Below, one piece after another: positions 13,101 to 23,900 of a DNA stretch of 64,000 nt. Position numbers and translations under genes: made by a program. The notes under the pieces were generated by a model. That model was given only the letters and a program-made list of their open reading frames with translations, was not told the DNA's origin and searched no databases. The stretch comes from Branchiostoma lanceolatum (taxonomy: Eukaryota > Chordata > Leptocardii > Amphioxiformes > Branchiostomatidae), in assembly GCF_035083965.1 (NCBI RefSeq), contig NC_089738.1, positions 5,293,398 to 5,357,397 on the forward strand, given 5' to 3'. How positions within the stretch are numbered: the first letter of the stretch is position 1; each line of letters begins with the position of its first letter.

Positions 13101-13164
13101 CCCTACTCGCCGAGTAAAAACTCGATCGATGTCGAGACGGTCGTCAAACTCTGTTGGCAAATAG
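8916..13164 (+). CDS. TRIM-type RING/B-box/coiled-coil protein with C-terminal ALK/LTK-type glycine-rich domain
   Basis: Four exons: 8916-10035, 10474-10641, 10799-10891, 12233-13164; 2313 nt, 770 residues. The ATG at 8916 has a good context (AAGATGG). Residues 17-59 form a C3HC4 RING (CQIC, CLHSFCQQC, CPTC). Residues 101-140 are B-box 1 and 163-194 B-box 2. About 200-335 is a coiled coil. From 374 the sequence turns into a module with FTTLGTTGRLGPT, then YFTVPDTGKYRIEAAG, KILVGQ, GGGGGTFV, PLVVAGGAGGG and a long GGGFGGGGG tract. In that order these parallel the glycine-rich domain of ALK/LTK (Pfam Gly_rich), by recollection. A basic Ser/Arg-rich tail of about 100 residues follows. All introns are phase 1. 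The TRIM part predicts a cytosolic E3 ubiquitin ligase; the role of the glycine-rich part there is unknown. Two damaged paralogues keep the same exon order, which supports the fusion. Confidence 0.88.
10079..10172. repeat. GATA/GAAA microsatellite in intron 1 of the intact TRIM gene
   Basis: An interrupted GATA tract with several GAAA units starts about 45 bp after the donor at 10036. It yields a spurious low-complexity antisense ORF. Confidence 0.95.
10921..11703. mobile_element. 783-bp non-autonomous DNA transposon, pogo/Tigger-like ends
   Basis: The inverted ends begin CAGGCGAAGCCACTTAATTG on the left and, on the complement of the right end, CAGTAGAATCCGCTTAACTG. TA flanks both sides (10919-10920 and 11704-11705). 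Internal copies of ATAATTGCACC occur near each end. CAG termini with TA duplication suggest the pogo/Tigger group of Tc1/mariner. It lies in intron 3 of the intact TRIM gene and encodes nothing recognisable. Confidence 0.55.
11941..11955. repeat. Poly-C tract
   Basis: A run of about 15 C in intron 3 of the intact TRIM gene. A poly-G tract of about 14 occurs at 13671-13683 in the following intergenic region. Confidence 0.9.
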
Positions 13165-14235
13165 CAACTAGTATAATATATGCCTGGATCTCCTCAAGTT
13201 TTGGTGTTCACAGGTTTTGTAATGGAAGGTACATATGATGTTCAGCACGTTTTTGTGATGGGATTGGTTGAAAACCCTTTTCAAAGTTAGAATACTAACA
13301 CACTCCCACCAGTACGAAATCGGACACCACGTAATAAGTGCGTCATCTGTCACCGACCTGCGTGACGGGATGCCGGACCTACTAACAAGGTATAGAGTGA
13401 CAGGCGGGCGTTCCCCAGGGTTTGCGCGGACGGATTGCAGAAATACCTGTGGAATTCTGGGAATTCTTGCAAATCGGGGGTAAAGCATTCAGCTCAGTCT
13501 CCTGAAACTTCGTTGCTCGACATGGATGAAATTACTAACGTACTAAACATGTCTTTAATTTCAACTGGTTAGAACCAAGTATCTGCGACATCATGTTGTC
13601 TATATCTCTAGAATTGTCATGATTATTTCCACAAGGCATGTCGAATGCTGTGTAGTGTGTTTTTATAGAGGGGGGGGGGGGGGCAGACAATGCTGGTGTT
13701 TTACTGAGAAGTAATGTGGGTAGACATATGCATTTGTCCATAAAAAAAACACGTGCGTTCCTGCATCGTGGAGATATTTGATTTTGACTTTTATTTAGAT
13801 CAACAATCAAATATATTAGCCTCATAAGAGGCTATTCTTCCTGTGGTCTACACATTCATATTTACACATTACAATTAAAACATACAAAGGCATACAAATT
13901 GACAGTAAAGGACAAAAATAACATAGTTCCTTAAAAGCAATAATTACAGTCCAATTATTTGCTAATTGCTGCCGTTGTTGTTCCACAACTGAGACATTCG
14001 CTTTACAGAAAGCGACTTTTCTATGAGATATTATGAGAAAAGTATTTCACAATGAATAGCCGGAGCTTTATCATGAAGAACGATGAATGAATGACCTTGA
14101 TTGTACATTATCATACAGCACAAATCACTAATTATAATCATCTTAATCATTAACAATATACCTATATGCCACGTGGGTTTCTAGGCGTTGGGATGGAGGT
14201 TGGAGGGGGTGGAGTGAACCCATTATTTTAATGTT

Positions 14236-14592
14236 AAAGGCAGGCAAAGCAAGATTAGGGCCCAAAATATGGAAATAAAAAACATGCTGAAATCTTTATG
14301 GTAGTGACAGTTATTAACACTATTAAGCACACTTCATACTTTGAGCATTTTAAAATCACGCAAAACGTGCCGCACAATGATTCCCTTAGTTTCGGGAACC
14401 TACAAAAACCCCTGCGACGATTTTCAGTGAGTTCTCACATCACAACGACGTCATATTTTTGCATCATGGGCGTCGCTATATATTGTGATAGTGTTGATTG
14501 AACTAATCATGTCCTGGACTGTATAGAAATTACTAAAATGATTAACTTTTAAAATTACATTTTCGGGCCCTAATATTGCTTGGGTTTCCTTT
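14236..14592. mobile_element. About 355-bp MITE, copy 1 (GGGCCC family)
   Basis: The inverted ends read AGCAAGATTAGGGCCC on the left and AGCAATATTAGGGCCC on the complement of the right, extending outward through AAAGG. The body matches the copy at 23065-23418 along its whole length (shared AAAATATGGAAATAAAAAA, CCTACAAAAACC, GACGTCGCTATA). It has no coding capacity. Confidence 0.75.
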
Positions 14593-17424
14593 CAGAAATA
14601 ATGCGGACAGACAGAAAATACCCCAGAATATACGGCTACATGTATACCTCAGAATATACGGCTATACATTGTTGATTCGTTGTATCAAATATGTTTTCAA
14701 TGAATGATAATAAATAAAGGATGAATTCATATCTCATTGAGAGTCCGTGTGCTTAATTTCTAACCTCCAAATAAGAAAACTAATATCATAGGCACCGACA
14801 GATATCATGTCAAATAACATCATATTTACAACACACAAAAACGCCCGCTGCAGTTTTAACCAAGCCGCTAGGATACCCAGACTTACACAACTTACTCCAT
14901 GTGTCAGGCCCTGTGCCAAGAGCTATCTACCACTTAAAAATCATGACCGTAGCACTTGCAAAAAACTTGCCTCAAACTTTGAATTTCCTCCGCAGTACCG
15001 TAGGTACCCACCAGGAGGCCCATTATCATACTTGACCTTCCCTTTTGCAACCCCTACCCATATATTAAATGTTATGCAGAACGATCCACAGCTTCTTGAG
15101 TTATGCTGTTGATATACAAACACACATCGTACACAGCAGGCTGCAGTACCGTATAAAAACGCCAGAAGACCTATTTTCCACCTTGACCTTTGTTTTCGCA
15201 ACCACAGCTACCCACCTACAAAATATCATATAAGATCAGCATACATCTTCTAGAGTTACGCTGTTAACATACAAACACACTCAGACCACTCCACCATGGC
15301 AGAACTTCTGGGGAAGGTAATAAACAAAGAGTTTTATCTGCATACTAGGCTAACAACCCCCCACGCACAGTTACCTAATCCTACTTCTGCATGGCTGGGG
15401 CTTTCCGACATGTTATACCGCCCAGGACAATAGCCTACCGTGTCACTCATTAATTGGCCCATTGGAAACAGGACACCTGTTGATATAAACGTCACGCCCC
15501 GGGTGAAAGGCTGCCTGTCCCGAAGCGACAAACAGCCCCGACTAGCCGCGTGTGACGGTCTTGAATGCGCACCTGGCTTCATGTGGTGAGTTCCAACGCT
15601 ACGTTTAACTCTTATCTTATCTCTAAAATGATCAAAATAGTGTTGAAAACTAACTACGTAACCATTTTAGACAACAACTTTTCAAACAGTTTAGGTAATT
15701 TGGGAGTTCTGGCGCAGGTAGACATGTATTGAACGTGTTGGTTGGGAATTAACGTCCCACAAGGAAGTAAATTCCTTCAAAAGTCAAGTCTGTTCCTATA
15801 TATAAGAGGTAGGAAGGTAGTTTGCATAATATGTACATGGCACACACAGTGTATAGACTTGAGCACTGGTACAGACATTTGGAGTTGTACGGAGAAATGC
15901 GTCGTCTGGAAAGTGGACTTCTTAAAACGACGATTGGCTGTAGAAACACTTTTTCTTATGACGGTATGACTGTTACAGTTTTCTCTTGCTTTGAGACCTT
16001 AACACGTATCCATAATCTTTGTTCTACGTTTGTAAGTATGTATCTTTCATAGATATGCTTCGGTGCAAGGGATACTTCGCACTTAATTTCGTAAATGTGT
16101 GGCCAAGACACTGGGTTATGAACATAATCTTCACTGTGATCCTAGTTTTAAGATCGTCAGTCTACATGTCAGACTTGTATTTTTAAGCGATAACTATGTT
16201 TACTCTAAACATTTTTATTTGATAGGCGGTTCCCTTCTTTGTGATATTGCTTTAAGATGAGACGAAATATCGATTTATACGATACAAAACTCGCTTAATA
16301 ATTAATAATATGTCAGTAGGTCGGTTATGTACTAAATTATTAATCAAAAGGAAATGTCTTTGTTTCTGGGACTATGTCTGTCAAACACGACAATTCTTAA
16401 AACGGAATAGACGGTCATGGTTAGAAAAGTCTACACGTGTATGAGGTATATGTCCGCGAAGGTAGCTCAGACGAGGCTTAACGTGAAATTAACATATGAC
16501 ATTTTTTTTACAGATTCTAACGTTTTGAAACAGTGCTATAAATAGGACACTAATTAAATCATAAAACTCTATCTAAATCATTACATTTAACACGTCTGAA
16601 ACTAAAATAGTCTTCGTATATCTAATCGTAAAAAAGTGACTACTTGAAGTTTGAAGTGGGAAGTATCTAAAATTCCTATCGCGTAGTCTGATGGTTCGAC
16701 TTGTTTACGTTTACATATACCTACGCGTTGGTCCGTTTGCTGTATATATTGGAGTGGATGGTCGCAGAAGTAAGCACGTTTAATAACAAAAATCTACATA
16801 ATATCTCTCAAAATGTAATGGACAGTGTTGTTGTGGTACGCCATACTCTAAAACTGTGACTTTTTTCACAGTTCCTCCTACGTTTAGAGCGCGACAACGT
16901 ATTTTTCTCGTCCATCGTTTCCTTCTTAGTATCGGGTTACTTTCGTCGAAGTCATTTGCATACGTGCACAGTAGACCGGATCATGTGCAAAGATTGCAGC
17001 GGACATTGACCTTGTAACAGTAGGACCGTTGAAGAAACAAGTCCGCCTGTTTACGCTAAGAAAAAATTAATGGATTGTCAGTGTGAAGTCATCTGTTGAG
17101 AATCGCTGTCATGATTTGTTGATTTTACCAGATAACGTCCAGTCGTGACATAATTACATTCTTTGTACAATTATACCTTTCTCTCAACAGGATAAGAGCG
17201 GACGTTGACACTATGTTAGTGTTTGCTCAGTCCCCGGTTTTCCCAGAAAAAGTACAAAGGCTTTCTCGGTCGGCAACACTGTGTACACTGGAGATATACC
17301 GCTGTGTGTGCACTGTTTATGTTACACCGGGCGCGGTACAACCTTACCGCATTACAAATGCACCTGTTTACGGCGAAAGTTAACGGTGCATAAGGCGGCG
17401 CCCATCTCCGTTTCGGCAGCCTGG

Positions 17425-17640
17425 GCCACACAACTTTGTACAAGTCACTACAGCAGGGGGCTAGTCCACTGCTAGCGGTGTGTGTTTAACTTCCATACTC
17501 TTTCCCAAATGCTGAGTGCTAAGCAGAGAAAGCAGTATGTACCATTTTTAGAGTCTTTGGTATGACCGGGGTTCGAACTCACAACCTACCGTGTGCAAGA
17601 CGAACACTCTACCCACTAGGCCATTGCACCGGTGAGCTTT
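17425..17640 (-). mobile_element. tRNA-derived SINE, minus orientation
   Basis: On the complement the head reads GGCCTAGTGGGTAGAG (A-box) and GAGTTCGAACCCC (B-box). A body containing CACTACAGCAGGGGGCTAGT is shared with 31613-31836. The acceptor-stem pairing expected of a true tRNA is not evident, so this is a SINE rather than a tRNA gene. Confidence 0.75.
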
Positions 17641-17915
17641 CGGTGAAAGGACGATCTTATACGGGTTTATGGTATGATATTGCTCGGTAGAAATGTGAAC
17701 TGTTTTGCGCTCACTACTGCAGTACTTGGCAACAAGAACTAGACAGCGTAGTTAAGAACTATACATGTACAGTTTTTTGGGGGGGAGGTCGTACTGTATT
17801 GTACACTTGTACCGGTGGGACCACTGTCTTTGTTTGTCACTTATTCTTTTAACATGTTAACGGTCTTCTCTTTTTTGAATTTCTCTATACAGATTAATAG
17901 GCAGACAGAGGCAGG

Positions 17916-20900
17916 ATGAGATACAAAGACGCACTCGTGTACCCTTTACTGGTACTACTTCTACTAGTGCCAGGTAAGTACTAAATTTATATCAAAGACT
18001 CACGGTAAAGTCTGACAGAAACATGGGAAAAAATAAGAATGAAATTCGGTCGATGTATTCAATTATCTTTAGCATAAGAATATACTATCCCATATGCGAA
18101 CTTTTTGTGATTCGTACTCTGTTTGAAGTGTTTTTTTTTTTACTGAACAAAGTCCACTGTGTTGCAGTTTTCTGTGAAGACAGTGATGAACACAGTAGTG
18201 ACGAAAGCAGGTCGGATGAGCACGACAGTAGTTCAGAAGAAAACCGCCAGGGGGCGTTGGTGATATGGGCGGAGCAAAAGATCGGTCAGGGCGGTCCGTG
18301 GTTCCACGGACCTACCATCATCTCCTCGTCCCTACGGTCCCTCCCGGCTGGGGCAGACACGGACCCCGACGAACTCTTGACGCTCACGCCGCCAAGGTGA
18401 GAGGCTTACTTAATATGTTTAACTCACCACAAATGTTACAGATTATGTTACAGTGCTGTGTCTCTTCGTTTTTCATAGGCAATCATCTAACACCATGATA
18501 AGAATTAACCTTCATTAACATTAATCCGCCGGTATACATAAATACGACACTTTGAACATCATTGGGTTTGCCAGGCCTAGGTGCCTATCTAGTGCAGCAC
18601 ACCGAGGATTGCACGGTTAACATTTACAGGACTGCATTATTCTATTATTGGGATTTGGGTTGGAGATCTGTTTGGGCGTATCTTTTCAGGATGGCGAAAT
18701 CATGTATCTTGGAAGAGTTATGGTAGAAGGTTTAATATTTCCTTGCATGTAAACGTACATGTGTAAGTAAAAAAAATGAAAGTCCATGACTGTAGTTAAA
18801 TTGAATCTGGTTTTGTGCTGTATAGGTCCATCCGGGTAGTGACGGGGAACCACAACCAGAGCGTGGTGTTATGGAGCGAAGTGGGGCAGAATATCGCCAG
18901 GACGACCATGGAGGAGGTATGTAGAAAAGTCTCCAACACAAAAACATTTGAGTTTGAATTTGTTCAGATCCATAATTCGCTTAACAATACACAAGTACAT
19001 TGCAGGTACTCTTCCTGTAGTCCATATGAAGTCAAACACTGTACAATTGCGAAACAAATACATCCCAGTAACGCTTCTCATTATGTCAATGTTTGTGCTG
19101 TCGTGTTTAACTTTAGATGCTTTTAAGCATCTAAAGTTTAAAAACGATGCACTCGGATAATCCTTAATAGATTGTTTATAGAACACATACATGGACAATT
19201 CAGCTACCCTGTCTATGTTTCCGTGCCATTGACTTTATACCGATATTTTTATTGACAACCGTAACAAAAGTACACAAAAACTTATGAATGTTTATTTACG
19301 TTTGCACAGATCAATGAATAAAGCAGGAACAACATGGAAAATTGATATTCTAACATGTAGCGTATCACTTCGCAGTCCCTAGCGACGCCGTTGCTAAGCA
19401 CGAACTTTTTCAGCGCCGAAAGGAAAAAACATATGCATAGAACTCTCTAAGTGGCGTAGCTGCTAAAACAAAAGCTTATACTATGTTTACAATGCTAAAC
19501 TTTCTTCCAACACAAGTGATTGGTCATCATTGATCCTAAAGAAAACGACAGTGGTCGTCGAAAATTTGATCCGTGTTAAAATATCCCTTTGTGTTTGAAG
19601 AGAGTTAGCATGATTGTAATTTGATTACTACCAACACAGATGAGCTTTTATTTATTGGTTCAGCATTTACATGACAGGGTTGCCCAACTAGCCGGGGGCT
19701 ATTACAAAGGGCGAACCCATGTGCGGTCATGTGACTGTAGGTTTTGAACCACTCACACCGGGAAGGACCCCTACTCTTTTCGATAAGTGTAGTGGGTTCT
19801 TTAAAGTGATTGAGGTGTGGCTCTCCTCAAACACGGGACCTCCATTTAACGTCCTATCCGAAGGACGTTCCTAACCGAAGCTAGGGACTCATTCATACCT
19901 GAGGAAAGTCGTGTAAAGTTACTTTCCCAAGGGCACAACATCGGGGCATATTGGCGGTTTCGAAACCTGGCCCTCTAGGTTGTGGGCGAAACACCCTACC
20001 GATTGCGCCACACGATGCCACTTCCATCATAAAAGCTAATACGTCTAACCTGTTCCCCAGACCGGTCGTCTAACGTCCCCTACTCGGGTGTTCGTGACCG
20101 GGACGTCCGGCCGTGTTGGCGGGCTGGCGGTGGACTGGCTCTCCGGGAACATCTACTGGTCCGACGCCTCGTACAACAGCCTCCTGGTCGCCACGTCTGA
20201 CGGGACCAGGCGGAGGGTGCTGGTACAGACAGGCGCATACAGCTCTCCGTCTGGACTCGCCTTACGCCCCGAGAAAGGGTAGGAGACGAATTTAAAGTGT
20301 GTCTAGAGTCAGGGTGCAAAATACTTTTTTGAGCCAGGTTGCCCATGTTGCAACCTAGGGCAAATGCTAGGTTGCACATCCAAATTTCAGGTTGCTCCAG
20401 CAACATTCACCGATTTCATCAAATTACGCTTGTATGTAGCATATAATGCTACTAATATTTCAAAATATAGATTAGATAGTATTTTGTTCCCATTGACCTA
20501 ACAACATCTTGTTTGGCCAAGGGCAGCGTGTTTTCGTCTTTTTTAGCTCAAAGTCCACGATCTATAAAGGGTTTTGGATGGTTTAAAACGAAAAAGTGTT
20601 GATTTCTCTGTTTCAATTGAAGATTTACTGAATTTTATGAGAGTGACACTGTGTTTTTGTGAGCTTCCAGGGCTCCGATTGAGATCTTTGGCTCAAAATA
20701 TAAGGTTGCAGACTGCGCTACCTGGGTTTGGAATTTACTTGCACCAACCGACATATTGTTGCACTGTGCAACGTGCAAGCAGGTATTTTGCACCCTGTGA
20801 GGGGCGCGCTAGAGAAATGACATTCTAGGAATGATCGACCTCTCTGACGTGTTTTATCGTTTAAGTGTATTTGCATTAATAATTCGTTTTTTATTAAACG

Positions 20901-23900
20901 GACGGTCTAAAGCGATATCTACGACATAAAAAATCTAGGGGGCCAAAAATCTAATAATTTTGATGTCTCTTAAATACCTAGTTCCCACACAACAAATATC
21001 AAGAGCATTCTCATATACCAAACACAGACGCACGCTTGCGAAAACTTGAATTGGCCTTCTTGGAAAAAGTAAAAAGTAGAGTAGGGGCATAGATATAGGA
21101 TTCGGCTATAAAAGACGTACGTTACAGAAGGATTAGGATAGGAGCACACATGAATAGAACGGGAGAAAATCAAACAGGTTTTCCTAACTATAGGTTTTCG
21201 GAAGGACACTGAATCAGATATAACTGTGAAAGAAATACAAGAAAACCGGTGTGTGAAACCTGAAAACATTACCTGCTTAAATTAATGAAGTACCAATTGG
21301 TGGATGAAGAATGTGTTCATCTATACATTTACACTTGTTTCTAGACTGATGTTCTGGGCTTCTCAAGGCTACCCTGGTATCGGCGGGAAGGTCGAGCGGG
21401 CCACGATGGCAGGACAGGGCCGGACGGCTCTGGCACACCGGCGGCTGGTGGACCCACGGGGGCTGGCCGTGGACTACGTAGACAACAGGTCAGGCAATGC
21501 AAACACTTAAGCCCCCCTCTCACTGGACCCGCGGCATGCTTGTGGCGTCGCTGCGGCTGGTCGAATTGACAAAGCACTCAACGAATTTCATCGACAAAAA
21601 CCAAATCGTTTTAAGCTTTGTGTCTTGTTGTCTGTTTGGTCATACTTGTACGATTCGAATGATATTCCCATTATAAAGTCAAGGGTAACACAAATCCAGC
21701 TTAGGACGCAGCGATGCCGCCAGCGTGCCGCGGGTCCAGTGAGAGGGGGGTTTACTAATACACGGGGATATCCCTGTAGCACGATTGGTAGTGGCTTCAC
21801 AGTTGAGCCGCTACCAGCAGGGAGAAGGTTAAGCAAATTAACAAAAAAATTCTACTTGTTAATTTACGTTTGACGGTAATGTTACATGTACACAAACATT
21901 ACATCATCGAAAGAGAACAGGAATAGACATTGCAATGATAAACCATGTTGTTGCAGACTGTACTGGGCAGACGTCATTACTGGGAAGATAGAGTCTGTGA
22001 CCTTGGAGGGTGGAGACAGGAGACTCCTACTCTCTGTACCCGGAACCAGCATCAAAGGACTGGCCATGTACCAGGTAAATCTTTAAGCGTTATAAACGGT
22101 TGTTATCGTGTGTTTTTAGTTTTAGTAGTATTTTTTCCCGAAAATCATAATGATTCCATAAATATTTCAAACAATACAGAGTTGGGATCGCCCAGTCCTG
22201 AATAGAGAGCAGAGACCAGTACACATTAGTAGTATCTTTATGTTTCAGTATCGACAAACTAGATTAAATTAATTTGTGAATGTTTTAAAGGGTTTGTGGA
22301 AAGAGCGGTGCAGTCCAGACGGTGCATAATCACACGCCGATCAGGTTGAACCGTTTTCCACCCCTTTAGTAGGCTGCAACACATTTTAAACGTCTGGACT
22401 GTACCGCTCTTTCCACCAACTAACCCACTTGTGGATGGAGAGCATTGATCCAGCAAAAGTACTTAGCTGTTTTTTTGTTGTTTTTTTTGCCTTCAATCCG
22501 TTTACAGATATTTGTTAATGTAGTGGGGTCGTGTGGCGTAACGGCAGAGCGTTCGGCTCAGAACCAGAACCAAGTGGTCCCGGGTTCGAATCCTGTCATT
22601 TCACCGATCTTGTGCCCTTGGGGAAGGCGCTTTACACGCTTTGATTTCCTCACTCTACCCCTATGGTGTGAATGGGTACCTGACTTCGGTTGGGGAAAGT
22701 CGTATTGAGGTCACTTGGTGGCGCCGAATGGCAGTCGCCTTGACCCTTGCGAAGTAATATGTATCTGTTGCCCATGTGTATTATGTTGTTGCAAACCCTG
22801 CACCAATTCAGCACTAGAAAGGCTGCCATTGCACGGGTAATTTCTGACCAGTATAAACCATCAATATTATGTATTTCAGGACTACCTTTACTACACTGAC
22901 TGGGTGGCCCGTAAGGTCCACTGTGTGAAAAAGTCTAACGGCAGGGAAGTCTTCACTGTAACTGCCAGGACCAGCGCAAGGCCTGTCGGGATAACGGTCT
23001 ACAATAGCACCAATCAGATCGCACCTACAAACAGAGGTAATATCTCAAATTACTACTATCTTTCAAGGCAACCAAAGCAATATTACGGCCCAAAATATGG
23101 AAATAAAAAATGCTGAAATCTTAATGGTAATGACATTTACTAATACTATTTAGCACATTTGCGTGATAACTTCATACTTTAAGCATTTGAAAACCGCGCA
23201 AAAACCTGCTGTACGATGATTCCCATAGTTTCGCGAGCCTACAAAAACCTTACAACATGACGATTTTCGAATGGAGAGCACGACGCCGCCGTATTTTGGA
23301 TCATTGACGTCGCTATACATTGAGATAGTGTTGTTTGAACTAATCATGTATAGAAATGATTAAATAAAATGACTTTCAAAATCCAATTTTCAGGCCCGAA
23401 AAATAATTGGGTTTCCTTGGAGTGGTCCATGATGACTCACTTCACCTGTCCCTTGACCTCTTTAGGGTCATTGGGGCACCATGACTAGTTTCTCCACTAT
23501 CCGGCTCTTCCAACTCACTCTGTCCTCTGCTGCTCTCACTACTTCAGCTAGGCTTTAAGACCCGTTCATTCTTTCATTGTGTTCCCATCGTTTCCTCAGT
23601 CTTCCCATTATGATGAGTGCTGCTGTCTAAGCCTTTTCAGACCTTATCCTCTGCTAACTTTAACAAGAGAATGTGTATCATTAGATACATTGTATGCTGA
23701 CATTTGCTACATACTGTCACAGCACTTAAGTTCACGGGAATTTAAACCCATGGCTAAGGGAAAATAGAGTGTTCACGGTGGTTTAAGTTTGCGGTTAAAG
23801 CTAGGAGGCAAGTTGTCAGAAGACAGAGCATTTTGCGGTAGTTTTTAAAGTTTGAGGTGAAGAGATCACTATGAAATCTTCGAATATAAAACCACCGCGA

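Larger units (their letters stand above)
13165..17915. other. Intergenic region between TRIM gene and receptor gene
   Basis: No supported gene in 4.7 kb. It holds a poly-G tract near 13675, an imperfect MITE at 14236-14592, and two related blocks at about 14985-15125 and 15140-15272 (shared TATGCTGTTGATATACAAAC-like text) that look like old retroelement debris. Positions 15600-17400 are AT-rich unique DNA. A reverse-oriented SINE lies at 17425-17640. A promoter for the receptor must lie toward the 3' end, but no clear core motif is seen. Confidence 0.5.
17916..23036 (+). other. Receptor exons 1-7: signal peptide and six-bladed YWTD propeller
   Basis: Exons: 17916-17973, 18168-18396, 18826-18916, 20061-20278, 21345-21488, 21957-22074, 22880-23036. 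Exon 1 encodes [19 protein letters not shown], a clear secretion signal. Exon 2 starts with an acidic Ser/Asp/Glu stretch. The blade motifs in order are LVIWAE, VVLWSE, NIYWSD, LMFWAS, RLYWAD and YLYYTD, giving six blades as in LDLR and LRP propellers. Supporting text includes [27 protein letters not shown] and IKGLAMY. Phases at the internal junctions vary (1, 2, 0, 2, 2, 0, then 1), unlike the uniform phase 1 downstream. Confidence 0.88.

Noticed and set aside
15292..15316. Strong Kozak ATG (CCACCATGGCAG) followed by a GT after MAELLGK
   Set aside because: No continuing exon with homology was found, and it sits next to retroelement-like debris.
15334..15582. 83-codon minus-strand ORF
   Set aside because: No domain, no splice context, no paralogue in the window.
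22525..22610. Possible tRNA gene (GGTTCGAATCC)
   Set aside because: Acceptor stem and anticodon arm do not pair properly and the sequence runs into a SINE body found elsewhere in the window. The same reasoning applies to 17560-17640, 19945-20025 and 51800-51875.
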